Assembly: GCA_032716605.1 (NCBI GenBank)
Contig: CM064569.1
Location: forward strand, 11,749,493 to 11,813,492
Reading direction: 5' to 3'
Source of the DNA: Paralithodes platypus
Lineage: Eukaryota; Arthropoda; Malacostraca; Decapoda; Lithodidae
DNA length: 64,000 nt
In this document: piece by piece, positions 20,826 to 31,324 of the stretch
Layout of the letters: each line of letters starts with the position of its first letter
Position numbering within the stretch: position 1 is the first letter of the stretch
Program-made: the position numbers and the translations under genes
Notes under the pieces: generated by a model
Databases searched by the model: none
Told to the model about the DNA's origin: nothing
Seen by the model: only the letters and a program-made list of their open reading frames with translations

Positions 20826-21295
20826 GAACGTTGAAGCTCCTCCTTTTTAACTTGAAGTGCTGGTGGGATTGCTGCCATAGTTAGTGGGGAACCTAATAGG
20901 GTTTGCTGGTGCTCCTGAAGGATCTTTACATCTGGCAATATGCCTCGGAACAGGGCCTTAGTCTCTTCTCCTTGTTCACGTGTGTGGTTGAGGAGGACAA
21001 GTTCACATTTGGTGTCATTTATCACTAGCCCAGCCCGGCCGAGGTCAGTTACGATGTTATTTAGGTCGGTTAGAACGTACTCTACTGACCCCCCCAAGGT
21101 TGCATCGTCCAGGTACCATACATTCAGTTCTGACCTTACTTTGTTAGCTGTTGCATCCACCCCTATTGAGAAAAGAGCAGGACCACCTGGATCTCCCTGC
21201 TGTAACCCGGCCGCTGATGGGATTACCGTCTCGCCAAAAATCAGGATTGAAGGTTTGGAATAAGCCTGCCAAAGTAGGGGGTACAGAGTGGGGAT
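20822..21295 (-). pseudogene. Reverse transcriptase fragment of the RLE retroelement, 5'-truncated
   Basis: Reading from 21295 on the minus strand, the frame shows SAAGLQQGDPGGPALFSIGVD (the RT block before the catalytic box), then WYLDDATLGG with both Asp residues present, then a GLVINDTKCELV block. A one-base loss at about 20823 separates this frame from the following RVxRLIHID segment. The 5' two thirds of the element (start, RT fingers) are absent because the sequence switches to an LTR at 21296. It would have been the polymerase of a non-LTR-type element. Confidence 0.82.
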
Positions 21296-21651
21296 GTGAC
21301 AGTTTATTATTGTTTAGAGTAACTTTAATTTATTATACCTTCTTCTTGTTTGCATTAAATCATTCCAGGGATTTAATTAAGCTCTCTATCTAATTCCTTG
21401 TATACATTATTAACGTAATTGTATGTTGTTGTGATCAGGCTATATCAGAGATCATCAGCCTGTAGTAGTAGTGCATTTATACCGAGTTAGAGGATAACCC
21501 GCTATCGCAGATTTAACTCTGGAGGGTATAGGTGTTTTTGTGAGCCGGCATTATAAGTTCGAGGGTTGGATCTAGTGTTACCGTTGTGGCTGCGTGCCTT
21601 TCTAGTCCAATGATTAAGAGCCCTTGTTTTATACGAGTCCCGGTCGTAACA
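21296..21651 (+). repeat. Terminal 356 bp of the array's first LTR
   Basis: Matches the LTR end from GTGACAGTTTATTATTG to CGGTCGTAACA. The first about 1,420 bp are missing and the break abuts the truncated RLE retroelement. The primer site AATGGCGACCTTGCTCAGGA follows directly. Confidence 0.9.
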
Positions 21652-21868
21652 AATGGCGACCTTGCTCAGGATTTTGTGAACTTAGAGAAATATTGCAGGA
21701 GTGTTGTGGTCATTTGTTTTTGTTTGAAGGAATATAGTGGACACAGATTTTGTTTTGGCAAGTAGTATAACACTTAAGAGTCTTCAAGCATTTTTGAGTG
21801 AATAGTGCTGCATGAGAGTTTAGGTACTCCTTTTGTTTTATAAACGTTGAGAATTTTCGGTGGACACT

Positions 21869-24618
21869 ATGTCGGACGACGGATCAGTGTACAGTGAGGA
21901 CACAGTACGGGAAGCAGGCTCTGAGGTGCAGAGGCTGGGTTTGTTAGATGACATGAGAGTAATAACTAGTGAGGAGGATGCAAGGACATTTCTGGAAATG
22001 CCTATTACTGTTAACCGGGTGGCGGGGATTGATCGGTATGGTCTCCAGTGTTTGGCCACGGTCATGGGGCATGTTGGCACTAGCAGCATGATGAGAAGTG
22101 ACCTGGTGGCATGTGTGCTGGGCGGGGTGCGTGGTGCACAGGGTGGATCGGGTGCTTTGGCACCTTCGGCCAAGCCCCCCCTCCACTCTACTCCCATCGT
22201 GCTCTCTAGAACTCCGGATCCGACGTTCCCGCAGGCCGATAGTCACTGGCAGCGTGGTTGCCCCCGGGTGGATCACAGGGGGGGGTCTCCAATTGTTGCA
22301 TCTCCTCCTCCTCAAGGTTTAACTGCAGATATGCTCTTCCAGCTTGAGTTGGCTAAGATTCAGCAACGGCAGCGAGAGGTTGAGTCTGAGGAGAGAAAGG
22401 CCAGACATGAGGCTGAGCTTAAGCAACAACAGCAGCAGCGGGAAGCTGAGCTTCAGATTGAGGCTACGAAGTACTGTGCAGACATAGATCTTGAGAAGTC
22501 TAGGGTGGAGTCAACAGGGCAGCGTCTCGGTTCTGGGAATCAAGGTTTTGATCAGTCTTTATCGCACCTTCTTAAGTTAGTCCCTGTATTTGACGATTCG
22601 GGTGTCACCGAATTTTTCATGCGTTTTTAGAAGAAGTGCCGGGAGCACCAATGGCCCGAGGTTAAGTGGGCAGCCCTTGTTTCCTCTAGGTTGGTTGGCA
22701 AAGGACTCAAGGCATATGATGCGTTGCCCTTGGAGTCTTGCGTCGATTATGAGGTATTGAAGGAAGCTGTTCTGCGGGCGTACGAGTTACAACCAGAGAC
22801 GTACAGATTGAAGTTCCGGGGTGTAACGAAGGGTCGTGAGTGCACCTTTCTTGAGCATGACCGGGATCTCTCTGATACATTTAGAAACTGGCTGCGTTCT
22901 GAGAAGGCATCGACGTTTGAGGAGTTGAAACAGCTGGTTGCTTCTAGAACAATATTTCAAGTGTACGGGCGCCGATCTGATGTTGAATCTTAAAGAAAAA
23001 CCCCCGAAAACTCTTCAGGAGGCAACTGAGATGGCTGACCTTCGGTTATCTTTGATTTGTGGGTGCGGTTCTGCACAGAGAAGTGATGCAGGCAATAAGG
23101 AGCGTAACCCTCCCCCTCCCCGAAACACTGATACACATAATTACACTAAGAACAAGAGCAACGACACCAAATCTGACCATACACCTACTACCGTCCTGTT
23201 TAAGAAGGGTCCGGGCCCTTCCCCACCTCAGGGGAAGCCCAAGGGGGAGTTAGAGTGTTTTCATTGTCATGAGAAGTGGCATTTTGCAAGAGCCTGTCCA
23301 AGAAAGCTACCTAATGCAGTTGTGTCTTTGGCTCGCAACATTGGGGTGTCCCCGAAGTCGTCTGAGTTTGCCCGGGGTATAACGTCAGAGGCTGGGACAC
23401 AGCCAGTGGAGAAGAATCCGGAAGGCTCGAACCCTGTCCGCGATGTATTTTGCGACCATCGAGGGCGTGGCTGCGTGAAGTGGGCTGCTAAGAAGCATGG
23501 AGTTGAGCTGTTGCGAGACACGGGTGCCTCTCAGACTTTGATAAAGAACTTTACTGGTAGACCAATAAACGTGGCACGGGTGGTTGTGGTGCAAGGTATC
23601 AATGCTACCAGGTCATACATGTTGGTCAGGATGGAACTGGAGGTAGATGGTGTAACACGAGAGTTGGATGTTGGAATTGTGGAGAACTTGCCTGTTGGGG
23701 GCGTCGACCTCCTTTTCGGCAACGACTTTGCGGTGCCTACTTCTGAGGTTTCACCCTTAGTCGTTGCCGAGATGCCAGCCGACGTGAGTAGGGAGGAACA
23801 GGAGTGGGTAGAGAAGTGTCAAGTACAACCTATGGCATGCGTTGTTACAAGATCTCTTGCATCGAAAGTGTCACAGCCTATTCCTCAGTCTTCAGACCAG
23901 CGGAGGAATGGTCGGAAGGAGCAAGCGATAGTTGGGAGTTTTGTGAGTTTTGCTCCAGCGGCTCTCCTTAGCGGCCTAGTACTTGACTCAGAGGTGAGCT
24001 CCGGAGTGGCCCCAAAACCTGTCACCCCTAGTGACATGGTTGGGCGTGATGGCACTCCGCGACTTAGTAGTTCCCAGTTGGAGGAGAGTTGTGGGAACGG
24101 GGCTATCGAACACGAAGACGGGGAAACATGTCATGTGAACCTGTTGGAGGAGTTTGTGAGGCAACCACCTGAGCAGCCTACTGTCCCTGCGTTGGTCTGC
24201 AGCGGCCAAGGTGGAGAAGGAGAGGGGGGCAGTAGGGCACAGGTGGAGGAGAGTTGGGATTGTCATGTCTCGGCGGAGCAGTGGGCGGGGGACACGAGTC
24301 TGGTGGCTGTGGATGCGCTAGAGCACCTGCCTGAGCAGCAGTGTGCAGCGCTCCAGCACCAGCTCGGTTCATACCCCACTGGTCGTGCCGAGCACCCGAG
24401 CCTCACAACTCAGGCGGTGCAAGATGTTCCGCGGGCAGGTCACTTGAATGTTGGTAGACCGTTAGCCTCGTTGTTTCGGTGGTTGAAGGTGGGCGACAAA
24501 GCTTGGACATGGTTGTCAGGTCAGGGTCGACCCATGGCTGCCAAGGGTGGTGGTCAGAAGGAGGACATTGAGCAGATTGGTGAGGTTGGCTGTGGAGTGG
24601 ATGTGCCCGTCGTCGCAT
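21869..24618 (+). pseudogene. gag: Unit A gag-protease, degraded
   Basis: The ATG at 21869 (MSDDGSVYSE) follows the primer site by about 200 bp. N-terminal domain, Gln/Glu-rich coiled coil and a SCAN-like capsid region (ALPLESCVDYEVLKEAVLRAYELQPE) are recognisable. The zinc knuckle CFHCHEKWHFARAC still has its His, and the protease LRDTGASQTL (DTG at 23517-23525) is intact, unlike in C-E. A G-to-T change makes a TAG at 22628-22630, and one extra base near 22935 shifts the frame. After the protease the frame runs through a linker where integrase has been deleted (GAIEHEDGE then TCHVNLLEEF). It is lost again near 24600. This appears to be the oldest copy. Confidence 0.87.
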
Positions 24619-26008
24619 AGCCTCCCAATGCTGCTCTAGTCGAATGCAACAGCCCTACCATAGACCGACTGTATCTGGCCATGTCACTAAAAGCGGTGAT
24701 GCTGCGCAGGCAGATGTAGTCGTAAGGAATGCGGGGGTGCGCATGTACGGTATCGGTGGAGAACCCTTAGCAATAATGAACTATGGGAGTGACTGCACAG
24801 GTGGTACTGATTGTCCCTCTCATGACCTGGCAGTTTTGGGACGAAGGTGGAGAAGGAGGGAGACTACTGGTTAGAAGCTGCAGTCTCGGCTGGGTTGTGG
24901 GAGGGCACTAGGCATGTTGTTCTGCGAGATAAGTTGTTTACTAGACTGTGGCAGTGCATCCGCATGTTTGTCGCTTCTCCAGGCCTGATGTATGGGGTAG
25001 AATTCGACATGGAGGCTGGAGACAGTGCAAGGCTCAGTATAATTCCCTACCGTATAAATCCTGCTTAACAGCCTGTCGTGAAAACAGAGCTAGACGACAT
25101 GTGGAAAAAGGGTCAGAGGGATAAGGGATATCGTGAGTGGTAGATGCCAGTGAGTTTGCAACCGGAGTTGAGTGGCAAGATCCGCGTGTAAGGTGATTGC
25201 AAGAGTGTGGAAGCATTATCCCTGACAGACACCTATCCATTGCCCAAGGGTCTGAGGGATAAGGGATATCGTGAGTGGTCGTTGCCAGTGAGTTTGCAAC
25301 CTGAGTTGAGTGGCAAGATCCGTGTGTATGGTGATTGCAAGAATGTGGAGGCATTATTCCTGACAGACGCCTATGCATTACCTAGAGTTGACGATACCAC
25401 AGACCGCATCGGGGCTGCCTCATTTATCACGAAGGTAGAACTAGTGAAAGGATATTGGCAGGTCCCGTTGCCGGAAAGAGCGAAGAGAAGTGCCAGTCTT
25501 GTGATGAACTGGGCAGTTTATCAGTGTCAGGTGCTGTTGTGCTGCCGGAACACAAGTTGGATGTGTGGCATGCTAAGGGCACTGATAATGTTTTGGCTGA
25601 TTGTTTGTCACGGGAGGGTTTGTTTGCAAGAGAACCCTCGCCGTTCAGTCAGTGTGTGTTGAGAGTGGAGTAAAATTGACTTGCCCCTGTAGTGCAGCCG
25701 CCATAAACATATTAAAATGAAAACAAATCCATAAAAACTCTTTCTTTAATAGTTAAATTTTTAAGTATGTTATAGCTGAAGTTCTGAGTCGAACCTGTAC
25801 TTCTCTCAGAAGGCTGGGCTAGTAGAAGCTCGCTCTAGGAGCATAGCAGTATGAATTAAGCTATTGTGTTGGGAGGGGTTGTAATTTTTTGATGAGAACT
25901 GAGCTTTGCCTTTCTTTGTTGCGAAGTGGTTAGGGATGGCGAGTCTTATCGGGGTTCTGCTTGTCAGATATGGAGCTCATGGTTGGGCGTCTAATATCTT
26001 GGGTGGGG
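24619..26008 (+). pseudogene. Unit A tail: unrecognised block, RT and RNase H remnants, 3' UTR
   Basis: The remainder of the about 200-residue extra block reads on in pieces (NAGVRMYGIGGE, AAVSAGLWEGTRHVV). Then come RT finger remnants in two tandem 138 bp copies, VDDTTDRIGAASFITKVELVKGYWQVPLPERAK, and the RNase H end HKLDVWHAKGTDNVLADCLSR in another frame. The RT catalytic box and RNase H core are missing. Copy-specific stops occur (for example TAA near 25066). About 330 bp of non-coding sequence and a purine-rich GGGTGGGG tract precede the LTR start TGTGACGCC at 26009. Confidence 0.85.
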
Positions 26009-26761
26009 TGTGACGCCTGCAGCTTAGCAGAACGCCACGTGGGCTCAGCCACTCGCTTGGCCACTCGCTAACAGTCACCAGGGCAATGAATTTGGCTACA
26101 ATCTATCTACAATGTTATACTTTCTTTCTTGTGAATCGTCATGTCACGGGCAGTATAGAAGTGGTCTTTATTTTCGTCTGTGACAATGCATTATATTTTA
26201 TATCATAAGTAATAAGTTTTATGTATAAGACTGAATGATACAGCTAGAGAGTGTGAGTGAGTAAGTGCAGGAGGCAGAGTGTTGTGCGCGTAGTGTTACG
26301 CGTTGTCTCGGTGACGTCATGCCAAAGCCGGGCCCTCTGAGTGGCTGGCCGCTTTGCCGCCCTCCTGCCGCAGCAGGAGGTAGTCCCCCCGCACTCCTTG
26401 CTGCCTTTGTGCCTTCCTTGGTCAGAGCTTGCTTGACCAGCATACCCTTCACATCTCCCTTGCCATCTGTCCCCAACTTCCACCTATAGAACACTTTTTC
26501 TCTCTCTCAACTTCTTACCTCTTATTCTTCTAATCTATTTAACATCATAACTCCCCTTTGGTTCTGCACGATTTCATATATCGGCCATCGTATTATATGC
26601 TGAAGCTCTCAGATATTTCATGTTTAGTTAGACATTTTGGAGAGGTTAACATTTTGTCTGTAGAGGTTCGACACACTCGCAGTGTCTCCCTACCTATTTC
26701 TTGGTTGTCTGCTGGGCTATTTAATGCTAGACTGGGGTGAGGCTATTGGTGTTGTGATTTC
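26009..26761 (+). repeat. First part of the LTR between units A and B, interrupted by CR1
   Basis: Begins at the LTR terminus TGTGACGCCTGCAG and follows the other LTRs base by base to TTGTGATTTC, where it stops. The LTR resumes at 32395 with CGATGTGTACC. Confidence 0.93.
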
Positions 26762-26992
26762 AAAGGAGTACAAGGGAGTACAAAGGAAATCAAGCAACAA
26801 CAGGTCTAGTCACCATTCTAGGCTGCTTGTCCTCCAAAACACTGAGGATCAAGTGTCCAAACAGTGGTTTAGAGTGGGTAAGGGAACATTGGAAAGGGAA
26901 CTACTGCCCTGGAACTAATGTCCGTGGCAGGACTAGGAAGTTAGTAGGGGACATAATTATGGGTTAGTAACTGAGGGGAGGATAAAATAAAG

Positions 26993-29013
26993 TTATTCAT
27001 TTACAAACGCAGTCAGTCGCGGGTTTGATGCGAGATATTTGTCTAGGCGGAGTTTAAATGAATCAACGGTGCTGCAGTCTATAATGTCTCGGGGAAGCCC
27101 ATTCCACAAGTTGACAACTCGATTGAAGAAGAAATTCTTAGATTCGTGTGAGTTAAAAGATTTACCAATAATTTTGCAACCGTTTCCCCGCGTGTAATTA
27201 GATTGGTCGATAGTGAAGTACTTACTACAGTTCATATTGTCGATGCCTTTGATGATTTTGAACACTTGAATTAAGTCACCTCTTAATCTGCGCTGGGTTA
27301 AAGGAAAGAGATTTTATTCTCTAAGACGCTCTTCGTATGGTTTGTTCTTTAGGCTAGGTATCATTTTGGTAACTCTACGTTGAACTCGTTCTAGCTTGTT
27401 TATGTCTTTTTGGTAATAAGGGCACCAGCATTGAACGCAGTATTCCAGAAGAGGGCGGACTAAGGAATTGTAAAGGGTTAGGATAACGTCTTTGGATTTA
27501 TGCTCAAATGACCTGCCTATAAAGCCAATTATTTTGTTTGCCTTCTTAACAACTTCTGAACATTGTTGACTCGGTTTTAGGTTACTCGATATTGTTACTC
27601 CCAGATCAGTTTCTCTGTTTACATTCTTAAGCTGAGTGCCATTCATCGAATAGTTTGCTTTCTCATTTAGGTATCCGATATGTAGTACTTTACATTTATC
27701 CGCATTGAAACTCATTTGCCAAATTTGGGCCCAATGTGACAATTTATCTAGATTGTGTTGCATATCGTCAACTTGATCTTTTGAGAGTACGCTATTTGCA
27801 ATTTTTGTATCGTCAGCAAATTTTGAGATTGTACAGGTGAGACCCTCATCTATGTCGTTGATGTAAATTAGAAAGATAATTGGTCCTAGTACCGATCCCG
27901 GGGGTACCCCGCTACTTACATTGGTCCATTTAGATGCCTTACCGTTTATGACTACTCTTTGCTTTCTGTCGCTGAGCCAATTTTCTATCCATTTCAACAC
28001 ACCGTCTTGTATTCCATGCGCTTTTAGTTTTAGCAGTAAACGTTTGTGGGGAACTTTGTCAAACGCCTTTTGAAAATCAAGGTATATATTATCTACAGCT
28101 TTACTCTCATCGTAGAGGTTGAGGATATCGTGGAAGAAGTCTAAGAGGTTTGTTAAACAGGAACGTTTTTTACGAAAGCCGTGTTGAGTATCTTTAAGTA
28201 TGTTATTTTCCTCTAAGTGATTTACGAGTCTGTCTCTTATGACCGTTTCTAGTATTTTACATACAACTGAGATTAAGCTAATTGGACGATAGTTACGGGG
28301 TAGGGATTTGCTGCCTTTTTTTTAATATCGGTGTTACGTTGGCTATCTTCCACTGATCAGGCATAGTTCCAGACTGCAAGGATTTATTGAATAGTAATGT
28401 CAGTGGTTTGGAGAGCTCATCCTTAGCTTCCTTTAGAACTCTAGGCGAGATTGTATCAGGTCCAAGCATTTTATTTACCTTGAGTTTATCTAAACAATTC
28501 AATACTTCTCTCTCTGTAACTATCACTGAAGTCTTCTGTTGTAAAAACTGATGCAAAGAAGGTATTGAGGGCATTACTCATTTGTACTTCGTCTTTGGTG
28601 TATTCTCCATTTTCATCGACTAACGGTCCAACAGTTGAAGTAACTACTTTTTTCTTTCTGATATAACTATAGAATTCTTTCGGGTTTGTTTTACTTTGAT
28701 TCGCAATATGTAACTCTAGGGTCTTTTTACTTTGCTTAATTAACTTTTTGGCTTTGCGTCGTAGCTCTACAAATTTCACCCGTTCTTCGTCATTTTGTGA
28801 GGATTTTAATCTATCATTAGCAATTTTTTTAGCAAGCAGGCAGTTTGAAATATCTTTATTCCACCATTTGGGCTTATTATTATGGCCTGGACGCCGTATT
28901 TTCGATGGTATGCAGTCTTGCACTGATTTTAGGTAAGTGGTTTCGAATAATTTCCAAGATGTATTTATGTCGTTATTGTTAATTAAAAAGCTCCAGTCAG
29001 TTTCTTTAAACAT
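26993..29013 (-). pseudogene. CR1 ORF2 reverse transcriptase
   Basis: RT blocks appear in order: LNCLDKLKVNKMLGPDTISPRVLKE, then WKIANVTPILKK, GVPPGSVLGPIIFLIYINDI, and the catalytic SKFADDTKI (residues 59-67 of the frame starting at 28000). Thumb and C-terminal sequence (RPLLEYCVQCWCPY, FFNRVVNLWNGLP) follow. Lesions are an indel near 28515-28560, one extra base in a run of eight (28316-28323), and a TAA at 27314-27316 in the middle of an otherwise continuous frame. The catalytic Asp pair is intact. The enzyme would copy CR1 RNA at the target nick. Confidence 0.9.
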
Positions 29014-29888
29014 AGCTCTAAGTTTATGAAAGTTTGCTTTCTTGAAATTAGGGACTTTTCGATGCTACTATTTGGTTCGTTACTAGTAAAGTTTAAAGTG
29101 AAAGTTATCGTACGATGGTCGCTGTTACTGAATTCATCACCAACATTCAAATTCTCTATTAATTCTTCTTTTGTTGCAAGTATAATGTCAAGAACGTTAT
29201 TACCACGGGTCGGTGTTCGAGCAAATTGATAAAGTGAACTCTCTTGCAAGTTCGTATACAAGTCATGTCCGGAGTGTGAAGTAAGAGTATCGCCCCACTT
29301 GGTCACAGGTAAATTAAAGTCGCCAATAAATACGGTATCTTGTGAGTTACTTACATCTGCAATTTGTTCATAAATTTCTCGGTCAGTTTGCACTGATTGA
29401 GCTGGAGGTCTGTATATTAATGCAACTATTATTTTTGTACCTTTATTATTCTTTATTAGCACAAAAGATGTGTCGACGTTCACAATTTGAGGTTTTGACA
29501 AGAGGGTCGGGTTAAGACTTTCTTTGATATAAAATAAAACGCCACCTCCATTTTTATTTATTTGGCTTTTCTCAAACATTACATAACCGGGAAGTGAATA
29601 CTCTGCTAAAAAGTCTCTATCTACTGTATTGAGCCAAGATTCTGTTATACCAATCACATCATAATTTTCAGTAAACACTAGTTCCTCTAAGTCTGAAAAT
29701 GTATTGCGTATGCTACGAGCGTTTGCATAGAAAACCTTTAAAGTTGCAGTTTTAGAACTCACAGAACGTTCTTTAATCAAATTTTTGGTTCTGGTCGGAT
29801 CTACATTTACATTCATGGCTGACATCGGTCCTCGGTCGTTATCCTTGGCGGTTTTGAATTTGGGTCGTGTTGGTGGAGCTTTATCCAA
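28983..29888 (-). CDS. CR1 ORF2 APE-type endonuclease
   Basis: The frame starts at 29888, 26 bp after ORF1 ends. Apurinic-endonuclease-like motifs are complete: N56 in YANARSI, E83 in TESWL, Y159 in LIYRPP, D190 and N192 in GDFNLP, LDIILA, and D257-H258 in SDHR. In LINEs of this class the domain nicks one DNA strand to prime reverse transcription. One base is missing at about 29050, so the frame leaves the RT frame and ends early as TGAF, and RT continues in another frame. Confidence 0.9.
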   Translation of the reverse strand: MDKAPPTRPKFKTAKDNDRGPMSAMNVNVDPTRTKNLIKERSVSSKTATLKVFYANARSIRNTFSDLEELVFTENYDVIGITESWLNTVDRDFLAEYSLPGYVMFEKSQINKNGGGVLFYIKESLNPTLLSKPQIVNVDTSFVLIKNNKGTKIIVALIYRPPAQSVQTDREIYEQIADVSNSQDTVFIGDFNLPVTKWGDTLTSHSGHDLYTNLQESSLYQFARTPTRGNNVLDIILATKEELIENLNVGDEFSNSDHRTITFTLNFTSNEPNSSIEKSLISRKQTFINLELCLKKLTGAF

Positions 29889-29914
29889 ATTCGCGGTTCT
29901 TGACAGATTTGCAT

Positions 29915-30950
29915 TTAATTCCTTCGCAGGTTGCCGCCCTCGCTGTCTTCAGTCCTCCTTCCTGGTTGTCCTGTGCTGAGTCGATTTCTTCTCCGAAAAT
30001 CCTTCACCGCATCGTTGAGAAGACGCCCAAAACGTGCTGCTCCCACCTGGTTCAGATGAACTCCATCGTCCGAAAACAAATAGTCATCGTAGTAGAAATT
30101 GTCCCAGGTGTCGACGAATCCCACGTTTTCGTTCCTGCAGAGGTTTGCTAGACAACGATTTGTGCTGGTGGCTATGTTGTAAAATCGGCTCTCTACACCA
30201 ATCCGGGGGACGATTCCTGAGACGATGATTCTTGATGACTTCTCCTTAAACGACTTGATCAGCTGCTGGTACTTTAAAAGCAAATCTTCCGACCGGGTTC
30301 GCTGTGCATCGTTGGATCCAACGTGGATGACGTACATTGTATTAGCAGGGGCCAGCTTAGATACTTCGTCAACTGCAGCAACTATGTCGTCCACACCACC
30401 ACCAGGGATACAAAAACGCTTCCTGGTCTTAGGTGCTCTGGCGCAAAACTCTGTGAGCTGACCACGTATCATCGAGTCTCCCACGAGACGGACTTCTTCT
30501 ATTTCCGCTTCGTCATCTGAGTCTGCGAGTATCTGGAAGCGGTTTTGACACTCGGTAATCGGTATGGGTTTCCTGGTCTTGGGGCAAACGTTGTTCCTCA
30601 CGACACGGAAGTTGTCTTGAGGGGGAAGAGAGTTTATTGGTTTCTTGAGTATCGGAACCATCAGATGAAATGGCTACTGCAGGCGTTGAATTGTTGGCAG
30701 TTGACGTTGGGGCGTTGGTGGCTGCTGGAGTTGCGGTGACAATTGAAGTTTGTGGTACTCCAACGTTGAGTGTTACAAACTCTTGGAGTGATTCCAGCTT
30801 CATGGTGAGGACGTTGATCTTGTTGTAGGCTTCATCTAATTTCACTGTCAAATTCTCTCGTTGCTGGCAGAGACGGCATACTTGAAGATCGACAGTAACA
30901 AACATGGACTCACCAAACCTACCGGCGCAGTTCGTACAAGTGCGAGGCAT
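29915..30950 (-). pseudogene. CR1 ORF1: zinc finger, coiled coil and SGNH esterase, one frameshift
   Basis: The first frame (30513-30950) starts MPRTCTNCAGRF and has C-x2-C pairs (CTNC, CRLC) followed by a heptad-rich segment LDEAYNKINVLTMKLESLQE. The second frame (29915-30661) carries an SGNH hydrolase: GDS (61-63), IPGGG, GSND (115-118) and the catalytic DGVH (199-202). Such an esterase in ORF1 is known for CR1-type elements and may act on membranes or lipids. The two frames join at a C-rich run near 30620-30635, so ORF1 was one protein before a one-base indel. Confidence 0.87.
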
Positions 30951-30972
30951 GGTAACAGTCAGTTTCTTCAGA

Positions 30973-31060
30973 TCACTTCACTCACTTTAAAACACTTAAC
31001 TCACTTTAAAACACTTAACTCACTTTAAAACACTTCACTCACTTTAGAAGCACTTCAATC
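30973..31060. repeat. Short tandem repeat in the CR1 5' UTR
   Basis: Three to four copies of a 20 bp unit containing ACTCACTTTAAAACACTT, directly upstream of ORF1. Confidence 0.9.
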
Positions 31061-31081
31061 ACTTCAAACGAAAACAAATAT

Positions 31082-31310
31082 GTTGAAATACACAACAATA
31101 GGTTATCAGGGGTGATAGCCTAACCGAAAACAAAAAAATTGAGATACGCAGAATTAGGCTTCCAGGGGCGATAGCCTAACCAAAAGTTTAACAAAAATTG
31201 AAATACGCACCAATAGGCTACCAGCGTTGAATAGCCTAACCGAAAATAATAAAATTGAAATACGCAGAAATAGGCTACCAGGTGTGATAACCTAACCTTA
31301 AACAAATATA
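31082..31310. repeat. Tandem repeat of about 58 bp, four copies, in the CR1 5' UTR
   Basis: Each copy has GAAATACGCA, then ATAGGCTACCAG, then GATAGCCTAACC, then an A-rich spacer. Such repeated 5' UTR units in LINEs often carry the internal promoter; here that is an inference. A (TA)n run at 31307-31324 follows. Confidence 0.85.
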
Positions 31311-31324
31311 TATATATATATATA

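Noticed and set aside
26558..26740. Conserved 60-codon frame (MVLHDFIYRPSYYMLKLSD...) in every A-E LTR, and overlapping 90-103 codon frames downstream.
   Set aside because: The LTR copies are nearly identical, so conservation carries no information. No codon-like substitution pattern or known domain is visible.
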